Below, piece after piece: positions 1 to 8,001 of a stretch of 64,000 nt of DNA (within the stretch, counting starts at the first letter, position 1; the number at the start of each line of letters is the position of its first letter). Origin of the DNA: Gaiellasilicea sp037720595. Its GTDB lineage: Bacteria; Actinomycetota; Thermoleophilia; Gaiellales; Gaiellaceae. The notes under the pieces were generated by a model that had not been told where the DNA came from, made no database searches, and worked only from the letters and a program-made list of their open reading frames with translations. Location: positions 124,001 through 188,000 of the forward strand of contig JBBJLW010000002.1 of the NCBI GenBank assembly GCA_037720595.1. Direction: 5' to 3'. The position numbers and the translations under genes were made by a program.

Positions 1-611
1 TAGGTCGCGAGGATCTTCTTCTTCGACCAGGCGCGGTTCAGCTTGATCGCGAGACAGGCCTCCTTGAGCTTGCGCTCGAAGGTCTGCTCGCGACTGATGT
101 AAAGGTTGCGCACGAGCTGCTGGGTGATCGTCGAGCCGCCCTGGACAACCTTTCCGGCTTGGACGTCGGCCCAGACCGCGCGCGCGATCCCGCTGGGGTC
201 GACGCCACCGTGCTCGTAGAAGCGGCGATCCTCGATCGCGATCGTCGCCTTCGGCATCCAGGGGCTGATCCGGCCAAGCCGCACCGGCTGTCGATTCCGC
301 TCGGAGGGAATCCCGCCGAGAATCGAGTTGTCCCTCGCGTAGACGAACGAGTTCTGGCCGATCTCGACCCGCCGCAACGCGCTCAAGTCGCACGAGGAGC
401 CGAAACTTGCGAGTCCGGTGACCGCGCTTCCCGCAACGGCGATCAGCAGCGCCAGGACCGCGAAGACGGCGAGCACCCCGGCACGACGACGACTGCGCTT
501 CCGCTCGACTCGACGGCGCTTGCGGCGCTTGGCGCCGTAGCGGTCGGCGTCATCGTCCGGGAGCCGCACGCGCCGGCTGTTGCGCCGACCTCCGCGTGGT
601 GGCGGCGTCAC
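1..611 (-). CDS. Class A penicillin-binding protein, N-terminal part (runs off the left edge)
   Basis: Bifunctional peptidoglycan synthase; only the first 203 codons are inside the window. An Arg/Lys-rich cytoplasmic segment (residues 1-43) is followed by one membrane anchor (about 44-70). The GT51 transglycosylase domain then begins: the motif IAIEDRRFYEHGG (about 124-136) holds the catalytic Glu127, and QGGSTITQQLVRN (157-169) is the second family signature. The transpeptidase domain would lie beyond base 1. The GTG start at 611 overlaps the stop of the upstream MscS gene (GTGA), so the two are probably co-transcribed. Family call is firm; the exact PBP class name cannot be given from a fragment. 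Confidence 0.92.
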   Translation of the reverse strand, partial: MTPPPRGGRRNSRRVRLPDDDADRYGAKRRKRRRVERKRSRRRAGVLAVFAVLALLIAVAGSAVTGLASFGSSCDLSALRRVEIGQNSFVYARDNSILGGIPSERNRQPVRLGRISPWMPKATIAIEDRRFYEHGGVDPSGIARAVWADVQAGKVVQGGSTITQQLVRNLYISREQTFERKLKEACLAIKLNRAWSKKKILAT

Positions 612-1330
612 GCGAAGATCCCGTGCTCCCGCAGGCGCGCATGCACCCGCAGGCGGAGGTCGTGCTCGAGCCGCTCTGCCGCAGCCTCGTCCTCGGTCCA
701 CGCTCGAATCGTCAGGGTCGGAGACCCCTCGAGGGCACTGACGAAGACCTGGTCGCGCTCACCGGGCGCCTCCTGGCGGAGGGCGTCGACGAGCGAGGCG
801 AGATCGTTGGCTGGCGGAACTTGCACGGTGACCTGCGCGTACTTGGCGGGACTGCGGATTGTCGAGTTGCGGATGGTATCCGACGCCAGTTTCTCGTTGG
901 GAATGACGAGCCGGGCGTTGTCCTCGGTCCGGATGAAGGTGTACATCAGCCCAATCTCCTCGACGCTCCCGCCGACGCCGCCGATCTCGACCCAGTCGCC
1001 GAGCCGCAGCGGTTGGGTGATCGCGATCATCAGCCCGGCGACGAAATTTCCGAGCGTGCGCTGCGAGGCAAAGCCGACGATCAGGCCGAGAATCGCCGAC
1101 GAGGCAAGGAGCCCGCCTGCAATCGCCCGAACTTGCGGGATCACGAGCAGGGCCGAGAGGAGTCCGATCGTGACGATCGAGACGGTGATCGTGCGGCGGA
1201 GGACCCGGTAGCGGGTCAGCGCCTCGGGGCTGCTGTCGCGACCCATGATCCGGCGATCGATCGTCCGCGCGAGCACGGCTGCGACCCCGAGCACGATCCC
1301 GATCACGAGCAGGCGCTGCCAGAGCTCCAT
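608..1330 (-). CDS. MscS-family small-conductance mechanosensitive channel
   Basis: A 240-residue membrane protein. Two N-terminal helices (about 5-22 and 46-66) precede the conserved pore helix and gating region (GGLLASSAILGLIVGFASQ, then TLGNFVAGL). The beta-domain follows with LGDWVEIGG and VIPNEKL, the hallmark of the MscS middle domain. It should release solutes when the membrane is stretched during hypo-osmotic shock. At 240 residues it is shorter than E. coli MscS (286), with a reduced C-terminal cage. It lies directly upstream of, and overlaps, the class A PBP gene, which suggests an envelope-stress pairing (inference). Start ATG at 1330. Confidence 0.93.
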   Translation of the reverse strand: MELWQRLLVIGIVLGVAAVLARTIDRRIMGRDSSPEALTRYRVLRRTITVSIVTIGLLSALLVIPQVRAIAGGLLASSAILGLIVGFASQRTLGNFVAGLMIAITQPLRLGDWVEIGGVGGSVEEIGLMYTFIRTEDNARLVIPNEKLASDTIRNSTIRSPAKYAQVTVQVPPANDLASLVDALRQEAPGERDQVFVSALEGSPTLTIRAWTEDEAAAERLEHDLRLRVHARLREHGIFA

Positions 1331-1391
1331 CGCCCTCTGATTCGACGGGACTGCGCTCGTTCCTCAGAAGCTGCCTATCATCGGAAGCCTC

Positions 1392-2546
1392 GTGGACGTG
1401 GGTCAGCGGCTGCGGTCTGCCCGGCGAAGTCCCGTGCTCGAGATCTTTCTCTGGAGCCGGCTCGCCGTCTGGCTCTTCGCGCTCTTCGCGCTCGCCGTCT
1501 TCGAGCCGAACCGTCATCCCGAGGCCGATCGCTGGGACAGCCCGCGCCTGCACGAGTTGGGCGACGGGATCGACGTGTGGGCTCGGTGGGACAGCGACTG
1601 GTATCTCCGGGTCGCCGAGCACGGGTACTCCGACGCGCCGTCCAGCACCGCCGCGTTCTTTCCGCTCTATCCCGGGCTCGTCGCGCTCCTCGGCCGGCTC
1701 CTCGCCGGGCACTACGTCCTCGCCGGCGTCCTGCTCTCGCTCGGCGCCTGTGCGGTCGCGTTCGTGCTGTTGCACCGACTGGCGCGCGAACGGCTCGGCG
1801 AGGACGCAGCCCGGCGGGCGGTGCTCTATCTGGCGATCTTTCCGACGACGCTCTTCCTCCAGGCCGTCTACAGCGAGTCGCTCTATCTCGCGCTCGTGCT
1901 GGGAGCGTTTCTGCTCGCGGAGCGGAGCCGCTTCCTCGGCGCCGGCGCGGTGGCCGGCCTCGCCATGCTGACCCGGCCGGTCGGGGTCGCGTTGCTGCCT
2001 GCGCTCGCTGTTCTCGCCTGGCGTGCTGAGGATCGGCGACGCGCGCTTCTCCAGCTCGCGGTCTCGATCCCGATAGCGGCCGCCTATCCGATTCTGCTGG
2101 CGGCCTGGATCGGCGAGCCGTTCGCCTTCCTGCGCGCGCAGGACGGGATCTGGCAGCGCGAGCTCTCCTGGGCCGGGCCGCTCGGCGGGCTTTGGGAGGG
2201 CGTCGCCGTGCTCTTCGCCGACCGGCCGGGCCGCGACCTGGCCCTCAACCTCCAGCAGCTCGGGTTCACGCTCGTCTTCCTCGCGCTCACGGTCGCGGCC
2301 TGGCGTCGCTTCGGGGCCCCGTACGGCCTGTTTGCGCTCGTCAGCCTAGCGATCCCGCTCTCGTTTCCCTCCGACCGCTGGCCGCTCCTGTCGATCTCGC
2401 GGTTCGGACTCGTCCTCTTTCCGCTGCTCCTCGTCCTCGCCGTCCTGGCCGCCCGGCCGCGCTTGCACTCCGCGCTGACGGCGGTGTTCGCCGCATCGCT
2501 GGGCGTCGCCGTGGTGCAATGGGCGCTGTGGCAATGGGTGGCCTGA
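1392..2546 (+). CDS. PIG-V-like integral membrane mannosyltransferase
   Basis: A 384-residue protein with about nine hydrophobic helices. It carries the PIG-V/GT76-like signature: an early lumenal ARWDSDWYLRVAEHGY (about 63-78), then AFFPLYPGL (about 87-95) and IFPTTLFLQAVYSESLY further on. This resembles bacterial homologues of the GPI mannosyltransferase that use polyprenyl-phosphate sugars to glycosylate envelope lipids or glycans. The exact acceptor is unknown. The gene overlaps the next CDS by 13 bases, so translation is probably coupled. ATG start at 1392; the upstream gene is divergent. Confidence 0.82.
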   Translation: MDVGQRLRSARRSPVLEIFLWSRLAVWLFALFALAVFEPNRHPEADRWDSPRLHELGDGIDVWARWDSDWYLRVAEHGYSDAPSSTAAFFPLYPGLVALLGRLLAGHYVLAGVLLSLGACAVAFVLLHRLARERLGEDAARRAVLYLAIFPTTLFLQAVYSESLYLALVLGAFLLAERSRFLGAGAVAGLAMLTRPVGVALLPALAVLAWRAEDRRRALLQLAVSIPIAAAYPILLAAWIGEPFAFLRAQDGIWQRELSWAGPLGGLWEGVAVLFADRPGRDLALNLQQLGFTLVFLALTVAAWRRFGAPYGLFALVSLAIPLSFPSDRWPLLSISRFGLVLFPLLLVLAVLAARPRLHSALTAVFAASLGVAVVQWALWQWVA

Positions 2547-3226
2547 GCGACGAAACCAGCAGAGACGACGCGCGATGGGGCTCGCGGCTTGCGGGTTGGC
2601 TCCTGCTCGTCGGGGCGCTCGCGACGCTCGGCTACGCGAGTCGCGCCGCCGGCGGCAAGCCGGAGAGCGACGTCCTCTATCGCTACGAGACGGCGATCGG
2701 CAGTGTCATCCTCTACGCGATCCTGCTCGCGATCGTCGTGTTCGGCGTCGGCAACGGACTTCCGAAGGCCGACTTCTTTGCCCTGCGTCGCCCCCGCTCG
2801 TGGCCGCGCGCGCTCGGCTGGGCGTTATCCGGATACGTCGCGATCTTCGTCGGTGCCGGCCTGCTGTTGATCGGTCTCGATGCCGGCGACGAGCAAGGGC
2901 TGACGCCGGACGGCTGGGACTCGAGTCGCGCGGGCGCCTACGCGGCCAACTTCGTCGCGGTCGCTCTCGTCGGTCCGATCGTCGAGGAGCTCGTCTACCG
3001 CGGCGCCGGGCTCTCCCTGCTCCTACGCTTCGGCCCGGGGATCGCGGTCGTCGCGACGGCGATCTGCTTCGGGGTCGGCCACGGGCTCGTGCTGGCACTG
3101 CCGGCGCTCGTCGTGTTCGGGCTCGTGACCGGCTTCGTCCGGCTGCGAACCGACAGCGTCTACCCCGCGATGCTCGTCCACTGCGCCTTCAACGCGACGA
3201 GCCTGATCGTTGCCGTCGCGACCTGA
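2534..3226 (+). CDS. CPBP-family intramembrane metalloprotease (CAAX/Abi type)
   Basis: A 230-residue multi-pass protein. Motif 1, EELVYRG, holds the catalytic Glu-Glu and Arg; motif 2 is FGVGHGLVLALP with the His; motif 3 is HCAFNATS with the final His and Asn. This is the full active-site set of the CPBP (ABI/CAAX protease) family, involved in membrane protein processing or peptide self-immunity; the substrate is unknown. Start chosen at ATG 2534, inside the end of the upstream gene; another in-frame ATG lies at 2519. Confidence 0.88.
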   Translation: MGGLSDETSRDDARWGSRLAGWLLLVGALATLGYASRAAGGKPESDVLYRYETAIGSVILYAILLAIVVFGVGNGLPKADFFALRRPRSWPRALGWALSGYVAIFVGAGLLLIGLDAGDEQGLTPDGWDSSRAGAYAANFVAVALVGPIVEELVYRGAGLSLLLRFGPGIAVVATAICFGVGHGLVLALPALVVFGLVTGFVRLRTDSVYPAMLVHCAFNATSLIVAVAT

Positions 3227-3236
3227 GCGACCGTTA

Positions 3237-3773
3237 GTGTCCTATCTTGTGCGCGCAGCGCTCGTCATCCTGGTCGGCTTCGTCTTCGCGGCGGGTGCTG
3301 CGGCGGCGCCTCCCGCGATCGTCGCCTCCGCCACTCCCGCCACCGGCGTCGGGCCACTCGCCGTGACTCTGACCGTGGCGGGAGATCCGGGAAGCTCTAG
3401 CTGGGATCTGGGCGACGGCACGGCCGCGACCGGCCAGACCGTGCGCCACATCTACCCTCCGGGGCGCTTCCTCGCCGTCGTGACCGTCACAGGCGAGAGC
3501 GGCGAGGCGGCACTGGCACAGATCGTGATCGTGGTTCGAGCGCGTACCGTCTCGCTCTCCGCGCCGCGATCGGCCGACTACGGCGGGCGCGTCGCGCTCG
3601 GCGGCGTCCTCCGACCCGCGGTTCCCGGCGGTCGCGTCCAGATCTACCGCGGTCGCATCTATGTCGCCACGGCTCGCGTCCGAGCGAACGGGCGCTTCCA
3701 GGCGCTTGTGCGACTGCGGTCGCCGGGCCCCCTCCAGGCCCGCTACGGCGCGCGCGCTCGACTCTCCGATTGA
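3237..3773 (+). CDS. Secreted PKD/Ig-like domain protein, 5' part of a frameshifted L,D-transpeptidase gene
   Basis: This 178-residue reading frame begins with a signal peptide (about residues 1-24, ending in AGAAAA) at GTG 3237. A PKD-like domain follows (SSSWDLGDGTAATGQ, then VRHIYPPG) and then the start of an Ig-like repeat (VSLSAPRSADYGG to RVRANGRFQALV). It stops with TGA at 3771-3773 in the middle of the Ig-like domain. The rest of that domain continues in the -1 frame, in the next feature. The shift lies in the GC dinucleotide run around 3747-3757. I read the two as one gene of about 450 codons with a sequencing error, a programmed slip or a true mutation. Confidence 0.75.
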   Translation: MSYLVRAALVILVGFVFAAGAAAAPPAIVASATPATGVGPLAVTLTVAGDPGSSSWDLGDGTAATGQTVRHIYPPGRFLAVVTVTGESGEAALAQIVIVVRARTVSLSAPRSADYGGRVALGGVLRPAVPGGRVQIYRGRIYVATARVRANGRFQALVRLRSPGPLQARYGARARLSD

Positions 3774-4594
3774 TCAGGATCCGCCCCCGACTCGAGGCCT
3801 CGTTGGCCTCGAGTGCCGCCGTCGGCGGCAAGCTCTCCGTCTCGGCACGGCTCGTGCCGGCGGCAGCTGGTTCCCTGCGGATCGAGGTGCGCCGAGGCGG
3901 CCGGCCCGTCGCGTCGAGGAAGGGTGGCCAGGTCTCGCGTCTGGTCGTGCCCACCGCTGTCGCGGGAAGCCTGACGGCGATCGTCAGCATCGTTCCGACG
4001 CCGGGCTTCCTCCCGGCCCGGAGATCGCTTGCCGCGAAGATCGTGCTACCGGTGCTCTCGCTCGGCGCTCGCGGCCCGAGCGTTCTCGCGCTCGAGCAGC
4101 GGCTCGCGGATTTGCGCTACGCCCTGCGAGGTGTGGACGACGTCTACGGGACGGACACGCTCGAGGCCGTCACCGCCTTCCAGAAGGTGCATCGACTGGC
4201 ACGCACGGGCCGCGTCGATCCCGGCCTGTGGACTCTGCTCCTTCGGGCTGGAATCCCCGAGCCTCGGTCGCGCGGCTTCGACCACATCGAGGTCGACAGG
4301 ACCCGGCAGGTGCTCCTCGACGTGCGCGGGGGCCAGGTCGCCCGAATCGTCCATGTCTCGACCGGAGCCACCGGAAACACCCCGCTCGGAACATGGCACG
4401 TCTATCGCAAGGTCACAGGCTTCGACTGGGTGCTCTGGTACCCGATGTACTTCCTGCGCGGCTTCGCGATCCACGGCTATCCGTCCGTGCCTGCCTACCC
4501 GGCGTCCCACGGCTGCGTCCGCGTGCCGATGTGGATCGCGCCGCAGCTCTTCGCCGGAAACCCGCACGGTGCGACGGTCACGGTCTACCTCTAG
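3770..4594 (+). CDS. L,D-transpeptidase (YkuD) with peptidoglycan-binding domain, 3' part of the split gene
   Basis: This 274-residue frame (TTG at 3770, probably not a true start) completes the Ig-like domain. It then has a PG_binding_1 domain (about 100-155; SVLALEQRLADLRY, AVTAFQKVHRL) and a YkuD catalytic domain (about 165-274). The YkuD active site is complete: IHGYP with the conserved His, and SHGCVRVP with nucleophile Cys. It would form 3-3 cross-links in peptidoglycan or anchor proteins to it, outside the membrane. Export needs the signal peptide encoded upstream in the other frame, so an isolated product would be cytoplasmic and probably non-functional. Confidence 0.85.
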   Translation: MIRIRPRLEASLASSAAVGGKLSVSARLVPAAAGSLRIEVRRGGRPVASRKGGQVSRLVVPTAVAGSLTAIVSIVPTPGFLPARRSLAAKIVLPVLSLGARGPSVLALEQRLADLRYALRGVDDVYGTDTLEAVTAFQKVHRLARTGRVDPGLWTLLLRAGIPEPRSRGFDHIEVDRTRQVLLDVRGGQVARIVHVSTGATGNTPLGTWHVYRKVTGFDWVLWYPMYFLRGFAIHGYPSVPAYPASHGCVRVPMWIAPQLFAGNPHGATVTVYL

Positions 4595-5030
4595 CGCGCT
4601 CGTCGTCGGGGCGCTCGCCGCGACCGGCTGGCTCGGCTGGCAGGAGCTCTGGGCGCACGGTGGGACTCGCGCGCTTCCCTGGCGCGACCTCACCGCCAGG
4701 ACGGTCGGCGAGCCTGGGCGCTCGCAGCTACGCGCGTTCGGCAACACGCGCGACCTTCGAGCTGCTCTTGGTTCGTCGGCAACGGTGCCGCCGATCGACT
4801 TCGGCTCGCGTGAGGCGGTGCTCGTGGCAGCAGGCCCTCGCTCCAGTAGCGCCTACGCTCTGGACATCGTCGGCGTGACCGCCCAACGCCGGCGCGTGGT
4901 CGTCACGGTCCGGGAGCGAGCGCCGACGCTCGCGCGGCCAGGCGCGGCCAGGCTGGCGTTCCCGTTTCGCCTGATCACGATCGAGCGCAGCGGCAAGCCC
5001 GTCGAGCTCGACTGGGAAGGGCGCCCATGA
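4569..5030 (+). CDS. PrcB-domain membrane-anchored protein
   Basis: A 153-residue protein with an N-terminal signal or anchor (about 8-28, ALVVGALAATGWLGW) and a C-terminal domain resembling PrcB_C (IDFGSREAVLVAAGPRSSS, then VVVTVRERAPT). PrcB-type domains are associated with secreted protease complexes and are often called protease-complex subunits or stability proteins. GTG start at 4569 lies within the end of the L,D-transpeptidase gene (26-base overlap), so coupled translation is likely. Assignment rests on pattern recognition of the domain; the function here is not known. Confidence 0.62.
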   Translation: MRRSRSTSSALVVGALAATGWLGWQELWAHGGTRALPWRDLTARTVGEPGRSQLRAFGNTRDLRAALGSSATVPPIDFGSREAVLVAAGPRSSSAYALDIVGVTAQRRRVVVTVRERAPTLARPGAARLAFPFRLITIERSGKPVELDWEGRP

Positions 5031-5314
5031 GCGAGGACGATCCGATTCGCACCCTTCGCGCCGAGCTTTCAGCGCTCGACGAGCGGATCGTGGAAGCGGT
5101 CAACCGACGTCTCGAACTCGTCCTCGAGTTGAAGCAAGTCAAGGAGGAGCGTGGCGTCGGCTTCCTCGATCCGGCGCGCGAGCGCTGGCTGCGGACACAT
5201 CTGGGCGACGCGAATCGCGGTCCGCTCTCGAGCGAAGGTCTGGACGAGCTCGTCACGGAGCTGCTCGCGCTGACGAAACGCGAGGTCGGGCGACGCGAGA
5301 TGGAGCAACGCTAG
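5027..5314 (+). CDS. Chorismate mutase, AroQ class
   Basis: A 95-residue all-helical protein. The pattern IRTLRAELSALDERIVEAVNRRLEL is followed by LKQVKEERG and a basic DPARERWL segment. These are helix 1 and the loop of AroQ-type chorismate mutase, with the Arg and Lys residues that hold chorismate. It would convert chorismate to prephenate for phenylalanine and tyrosine synthesis in the cytoplasm. The ATG overlaps the previous stop (ATGA). Size is typical of monofunctional AroQ proteins (about 90-100 residues). Confidence 0.85.
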   Translation: MSEDDPIRTLRAELSALDERIVEAVNRRLELVLELKQVKEERGVGFLDPARERWLRTHLGDANRGPLSSEGLDELVTELLALTKREVGRREMEQR

Positions 5315-5326
5315 CGCGCTTTCGGT

Positions 5327-5848
5327 CTAGTCCTCCTCTTTGGCGAACTCGTCCGGGCTGACCGTGTCGAGGAAACGCCGGAACTCGTCGGGATCGAGCT
5401 CTGCGAGCGGCGTCACTCCCGCGATCTCGTCGTGCTCGCCGTGCTCACCCTCGAACTCGATCCCGGACTCGTCGATCACCTCGTCCGCGACGAAGATCTT
5501 CGCGCCGGCTCGCACGGCGAGCGCGATCGCGTCCGAGGGGCGGGAGTCGATCTCGATCTCCGAGCCGTTCTGGCGCAGCGTGATCCGGGCGAAATAGGTG
5601 CTCTCACGCATCTCCGTGACTGTCACGGCAACGACTTCGGCGTCGAGCTGCGCGAGCATGTCCGTCACGAGATCGTGCGTCATCGGCCGGGGCGTCGACG
5701 CGTTCTGGAGCTTGACGAGAATGGCCGCAGCCTCCGGATGGCCGATCCAGATCGGCAGGAACTTGTTCCCGTCGGAGGTCTTCAGGAGAACGATCGGCTG
5801 CTTGCCGACCAGGTCGAAGCTCACCCCGTAGATCAGCATCTCGCGCAT
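5327..5848 (-). CDS. Bifunctional nuclease family protein (BFN, DUF151)
   Basis: A 173-residue protein. It shows the DUF151 core QPIVLLK, FLPIWIGHPEAAAI, then RPMTHDL, the later SRPSDAIALAVRAGAKIFV, and an acidic C-terminus. In plants and Thermotoga this family has been linked to nuclease activity on RNA and DNA and to defence-gene expression; in actinobacteria its role is unclear. Start chosen at ATG 5848 (another ATG at 5839); the frame stays open further upstream but without family-like sequence. It faces the small gene at 5957 divergently. Confidence 0.88.
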   Translation of the reverse strand: MREMLIYGVSFDLVGKQPIVLLKTSDGNKFLPIWIGHPEAAAILVKLQNASTPRPMTHDLVTDMLAQLDAEVVAVTVTEMRESTYFARITLRQNGSEIEIDSRPSDAIALAVRAGAKIFVADEVIDESGIEFEGEHGEHDEIAGVTPLAELDPDEFRRFLDTVSPDEFAKEED

Positions 5849-5956
5849 CCCGTCGGCCTCCTGCGCAGTGTAGCCCAGGCCCTCGAGGCGAAAGGCCTGC
5901 TCCTGAGCCTCGCCGCGCGCCCGTAACCGGTCGGGTGATGCGCTCGTTGCACACGC

Positions 5957-6205
5957 ATGGTCGATCTCTGGCTCCACGACATCGAATCGCTCGAGGCGGT
6001 CGCACAAGACGAGCACACGAAGCTGCTCTGCCTGCGCATGGCGGCGATGTCGAAGAACGGCACGCTCGAGCCCTTCATCGCGACCATGTGTCACGACGAC
6101 GAGCTCGACGAGGGAACCAAGGGCAGGATCGCCGAGATCGCGAGTGACGAGCACTTCCTGCTCGCCGTCGAGGATTACGTGCGTCGTACCGACGTCGTTC
6201 ACTAG
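5957..6205 (+). CDS. Small protein of unknown function
   Basis: An 82-residue acidic protein starting MVDLWLHDIESLEAV. I do not recognise the family. It has no signal peptide or membrane segment, and predicted structure is mostly helical, with methionines clustered at RMAAMSKNG and IATMCHDDEL. Third-position GC is high, as in neighbouring genes, which supports coding. It sits between the divergent nuclease gene and tRNA-Ile. ATG start at 5957. Confidence 0.6.
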   Translation: MVDLWLHDIESLEAVAQDEHTKLLCLRMAAMSKNGTLEPFIATMCHDDELDEGTKGRIAEIASDEHFLLAVEDYVRRTDVVH

Positions 6206-6256
6206 TCATGTCCGCGCTGCCTGCCCCGGAGCTGCGGCTAGCATCCGGGGCTGCGA

Positions 6257-6330
<74 letters not shown>

Positions 6331-6345
6331 CCTCCCTCGCCGGAG

Positions 6346-7191
6346 CTAGAGAGCCTCGAGGACGTCGACAAGTTCCTCAAGCCTGAGCTCCTCGCCGAAA
6401 TGGAGCTCGAGCTTGCCGGCCGAGACGCGGGCGGGGAGCCCGGTAAGCCGCTCGGCGGCGGCACGAGCCCGCTCCGCGAGTGCCGGATCGATCCGGGTCG
6501 CGGAGCGAGGCCGACGGGCGGCGCCCCCATCCTGCGCGGCCTTTTCGGCTCCACGGACGGACATGCCCTCCCGCACGATCCGCTTCGCAAGGAGCTTGCG
6601 CTCGTCGTGATCCGGAAGCGAGAGCACCGCGCGGGCGTGGCCCTCGGTCAGCTCACCCCGGGCGACCATCCAGAGCACCTCCTCCGGCAGCTCCAGCAGC
6701 CGGAGCCGGTTCGAGACGGACGGCTTGGAGCGGCCGACGCGGTCGGCGACCTCGCCGAGGGAGAGCTCGAACTCGTCGACGAGCGAGGCGTAGGCGCGCG
6801 CTTCCTCGACCGGCGAGAGCTGCTCGCGGGCGACGTTCTCGACGAGCGCGAGCAGGAGCGTCTCACGGTCGTCCGCCTCTCGCACGAGCGCCGGCAGTGT
6901 TGCGAGGCCCGCTTCGCGCGCCGCCCGCCAGCGCCGCTCGCCGGCGATCAGCTCGTAGCCGCCCTCGTTGCGTGGTCGAACGACGATCGGCTGCAGGACC
7001 CCCTGCTGCTTGAGCGAGCTCGCGAGGCCGGCGGTCGCCTCGGGCTCGAAGCGGCGGCGCGGCTGGCGCGGGTTCGCGTGAATCGCATCGACCGGCAGAT
7101 ACGCGAGCTGCGGCCCTTGGACCTCGGCGCCGCCGATCAGGACCTCGAGACCCCGGCCGAGGCCCCGGCGTTGACTAGGACCGCTCGACAA
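6346..7191 (-). CDS. parB: Chromosome partitioning protein ParB
   Basis: A 281-residue protein. The basic N-terminus (QRRGLGRGLEVLIG) is the ParA-contact segment. The ParB/Srx CTP-binding domain follows (NPRQPRRRFEPEA; GYELIAGERRWRAAR, about 79-93), then a helix-turn-helix (LSLGEVADRVGRSKPSVSNRLRLL) and a C-terminal dimerisation segment (LELHFGEELRLEELVDVLEAL region). It binds parS sites and loads SMC for origin segregation. No canonical parS was found in this window. The gene overlaps parA by 17 bases, the usual parA-parB operon. Confidence 0.95.
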   Translation of the reverse strand: MSSGPSQRRGLGRGLEVLIGGAEVQGPQLAYLPVDAIHANPRQPRRRFEPEATAGLASSLKQQGVLQPIVVRPRNEGGYELIAGERRWRAAREAGLATLPALVREADDRETLLLALVENVAREQLSPVEEARAYASLVDEFELSLGEVADRVGRSKPSVSNRLRLLELPEEVLWMVARGELTEGHARAVLSLPDHDERKLLAKRIVREGMSVRGAEKAAQDGGAARRPRSATRIDPALAERARAAAERLTGLPARVSAGKLELHFGEELRLEELVDVLEAL

Positions 7192-7930
7192 GCTCCATCG
7201 CCACCTTCCAGTACGCCTCCGCCCCGGCGGAGCGGCGGTCGTATGCGATCGCAGGGAGGCCGTGGCTCGGCGCCTCGGCGAGGCGGACCGAGCGAGGCAC
7301 GGTCGTCGTGAAGACGAGGTCGCCGAAGTGGCGACGAACCTCCGTCTCGACCTCGGCAGAGAGGTTCGTACGGCCGTCGACCATCGTAATCAGGATCCCG
7401 GCGATTCCGAGCCGCGGATTCAAGCGCTTCTTGACGAGCTCGATCGAGCCGAGGAGTTGCGACAGCCCCTCGAGGGCGTAGTACTCGGCCTGGACCGGCA
7501 CGATCACGCGGTCGGCGGCCGCGAGCGCATTCACGGTGAGCGGCCCAAAGGACGGCGGACAGTCGAGGACGACGAAGCGGTAGCGCTCTCGCGCGCCGGC
7601 GAGCGAGGACCGGCGGTCGCGCTCGCCCTCGGCGTGCCGGCCGAGCTCGACCGCAGCGCCGGCGAGCTCGGGCTTCGCCGGTACGAGCTGGAGGTTGGCG
7701 AAGCGGGTAGGCCGGGCGACCTCGGCGACGGACACGCCGTCGAGCAAGTCGTAGCTCGAACTCCCGTTCGCCTTCTCGCCAAGTCCAGAGGTAGCGTTCG
7801 CCTGCGGGTCGAGATCGACGAGCAACGCCTGCTCGCCCGCCTCGGCCAGACAGGCCGCGAGGTTGACGGCGGTCGTCGTCTTGCCGACCCCGCCCTTCTG
7901 GTTCGCGAGCGCGTAGATGGTCCCGGACAC
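7175..7930 (-). CDS. parA: Chromosome partitioning ATPase ParA (Soj)
   Basis: A 251-residue deviant Walker-A ATPase. The signature KGGVGKTTTAVNLAA lies near residues 12-26, Walker A' is LLVDLDPQANATSGL, and Walker B is FVVLDCPPSFG. It forms ATP-dependent DNA-bound gradients that move ParB-parS complexes. The GTG start at 7930 gives MSGTIYALANQKGG, standard spacing to the Walker motif. Overlap with parB supports one transcript. The genes normally flanking chromosomal parAB near the origin (rnpA, rsmG, gyrase genes) are absent here. Confidence 0.95.
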   Translation of the reverse strand: MSGTIYALANQKGGVGKTTTAVNLAACLAEAGEQALLVDLDPQANATSGLGEKANGSSSYDLLDGVSVAEVARPTRFANLQLVPAKPELAGAAVELGRHAEGERDRRSSLAGARERYRFVVLDCPPSFGPLTVNALAAADRVIVPVQAEYYALEGLSQLLGSIELVKKRLNPRLGIAGILITMVDGRTNLSAEVETEVRRHFGDLVFTTTVPRSVRLAEAPSHGLPAIAYDRRSAGAEAYWKVAMELVERS

Positions 7931-8001
7931 ATCTCAAGCGTAGAGAGGGCGGCGGCTAGAGTCGGAGGCCGAGCCGTCGGAGTGGTTCTTGTCCGCGTCT
8001 T

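Noticed and set aside
6346..7930. A parS site near parAB
   Set aside because: I looked for the canonical TGTTTCACGTGAAACA-like palindrome and saw none.
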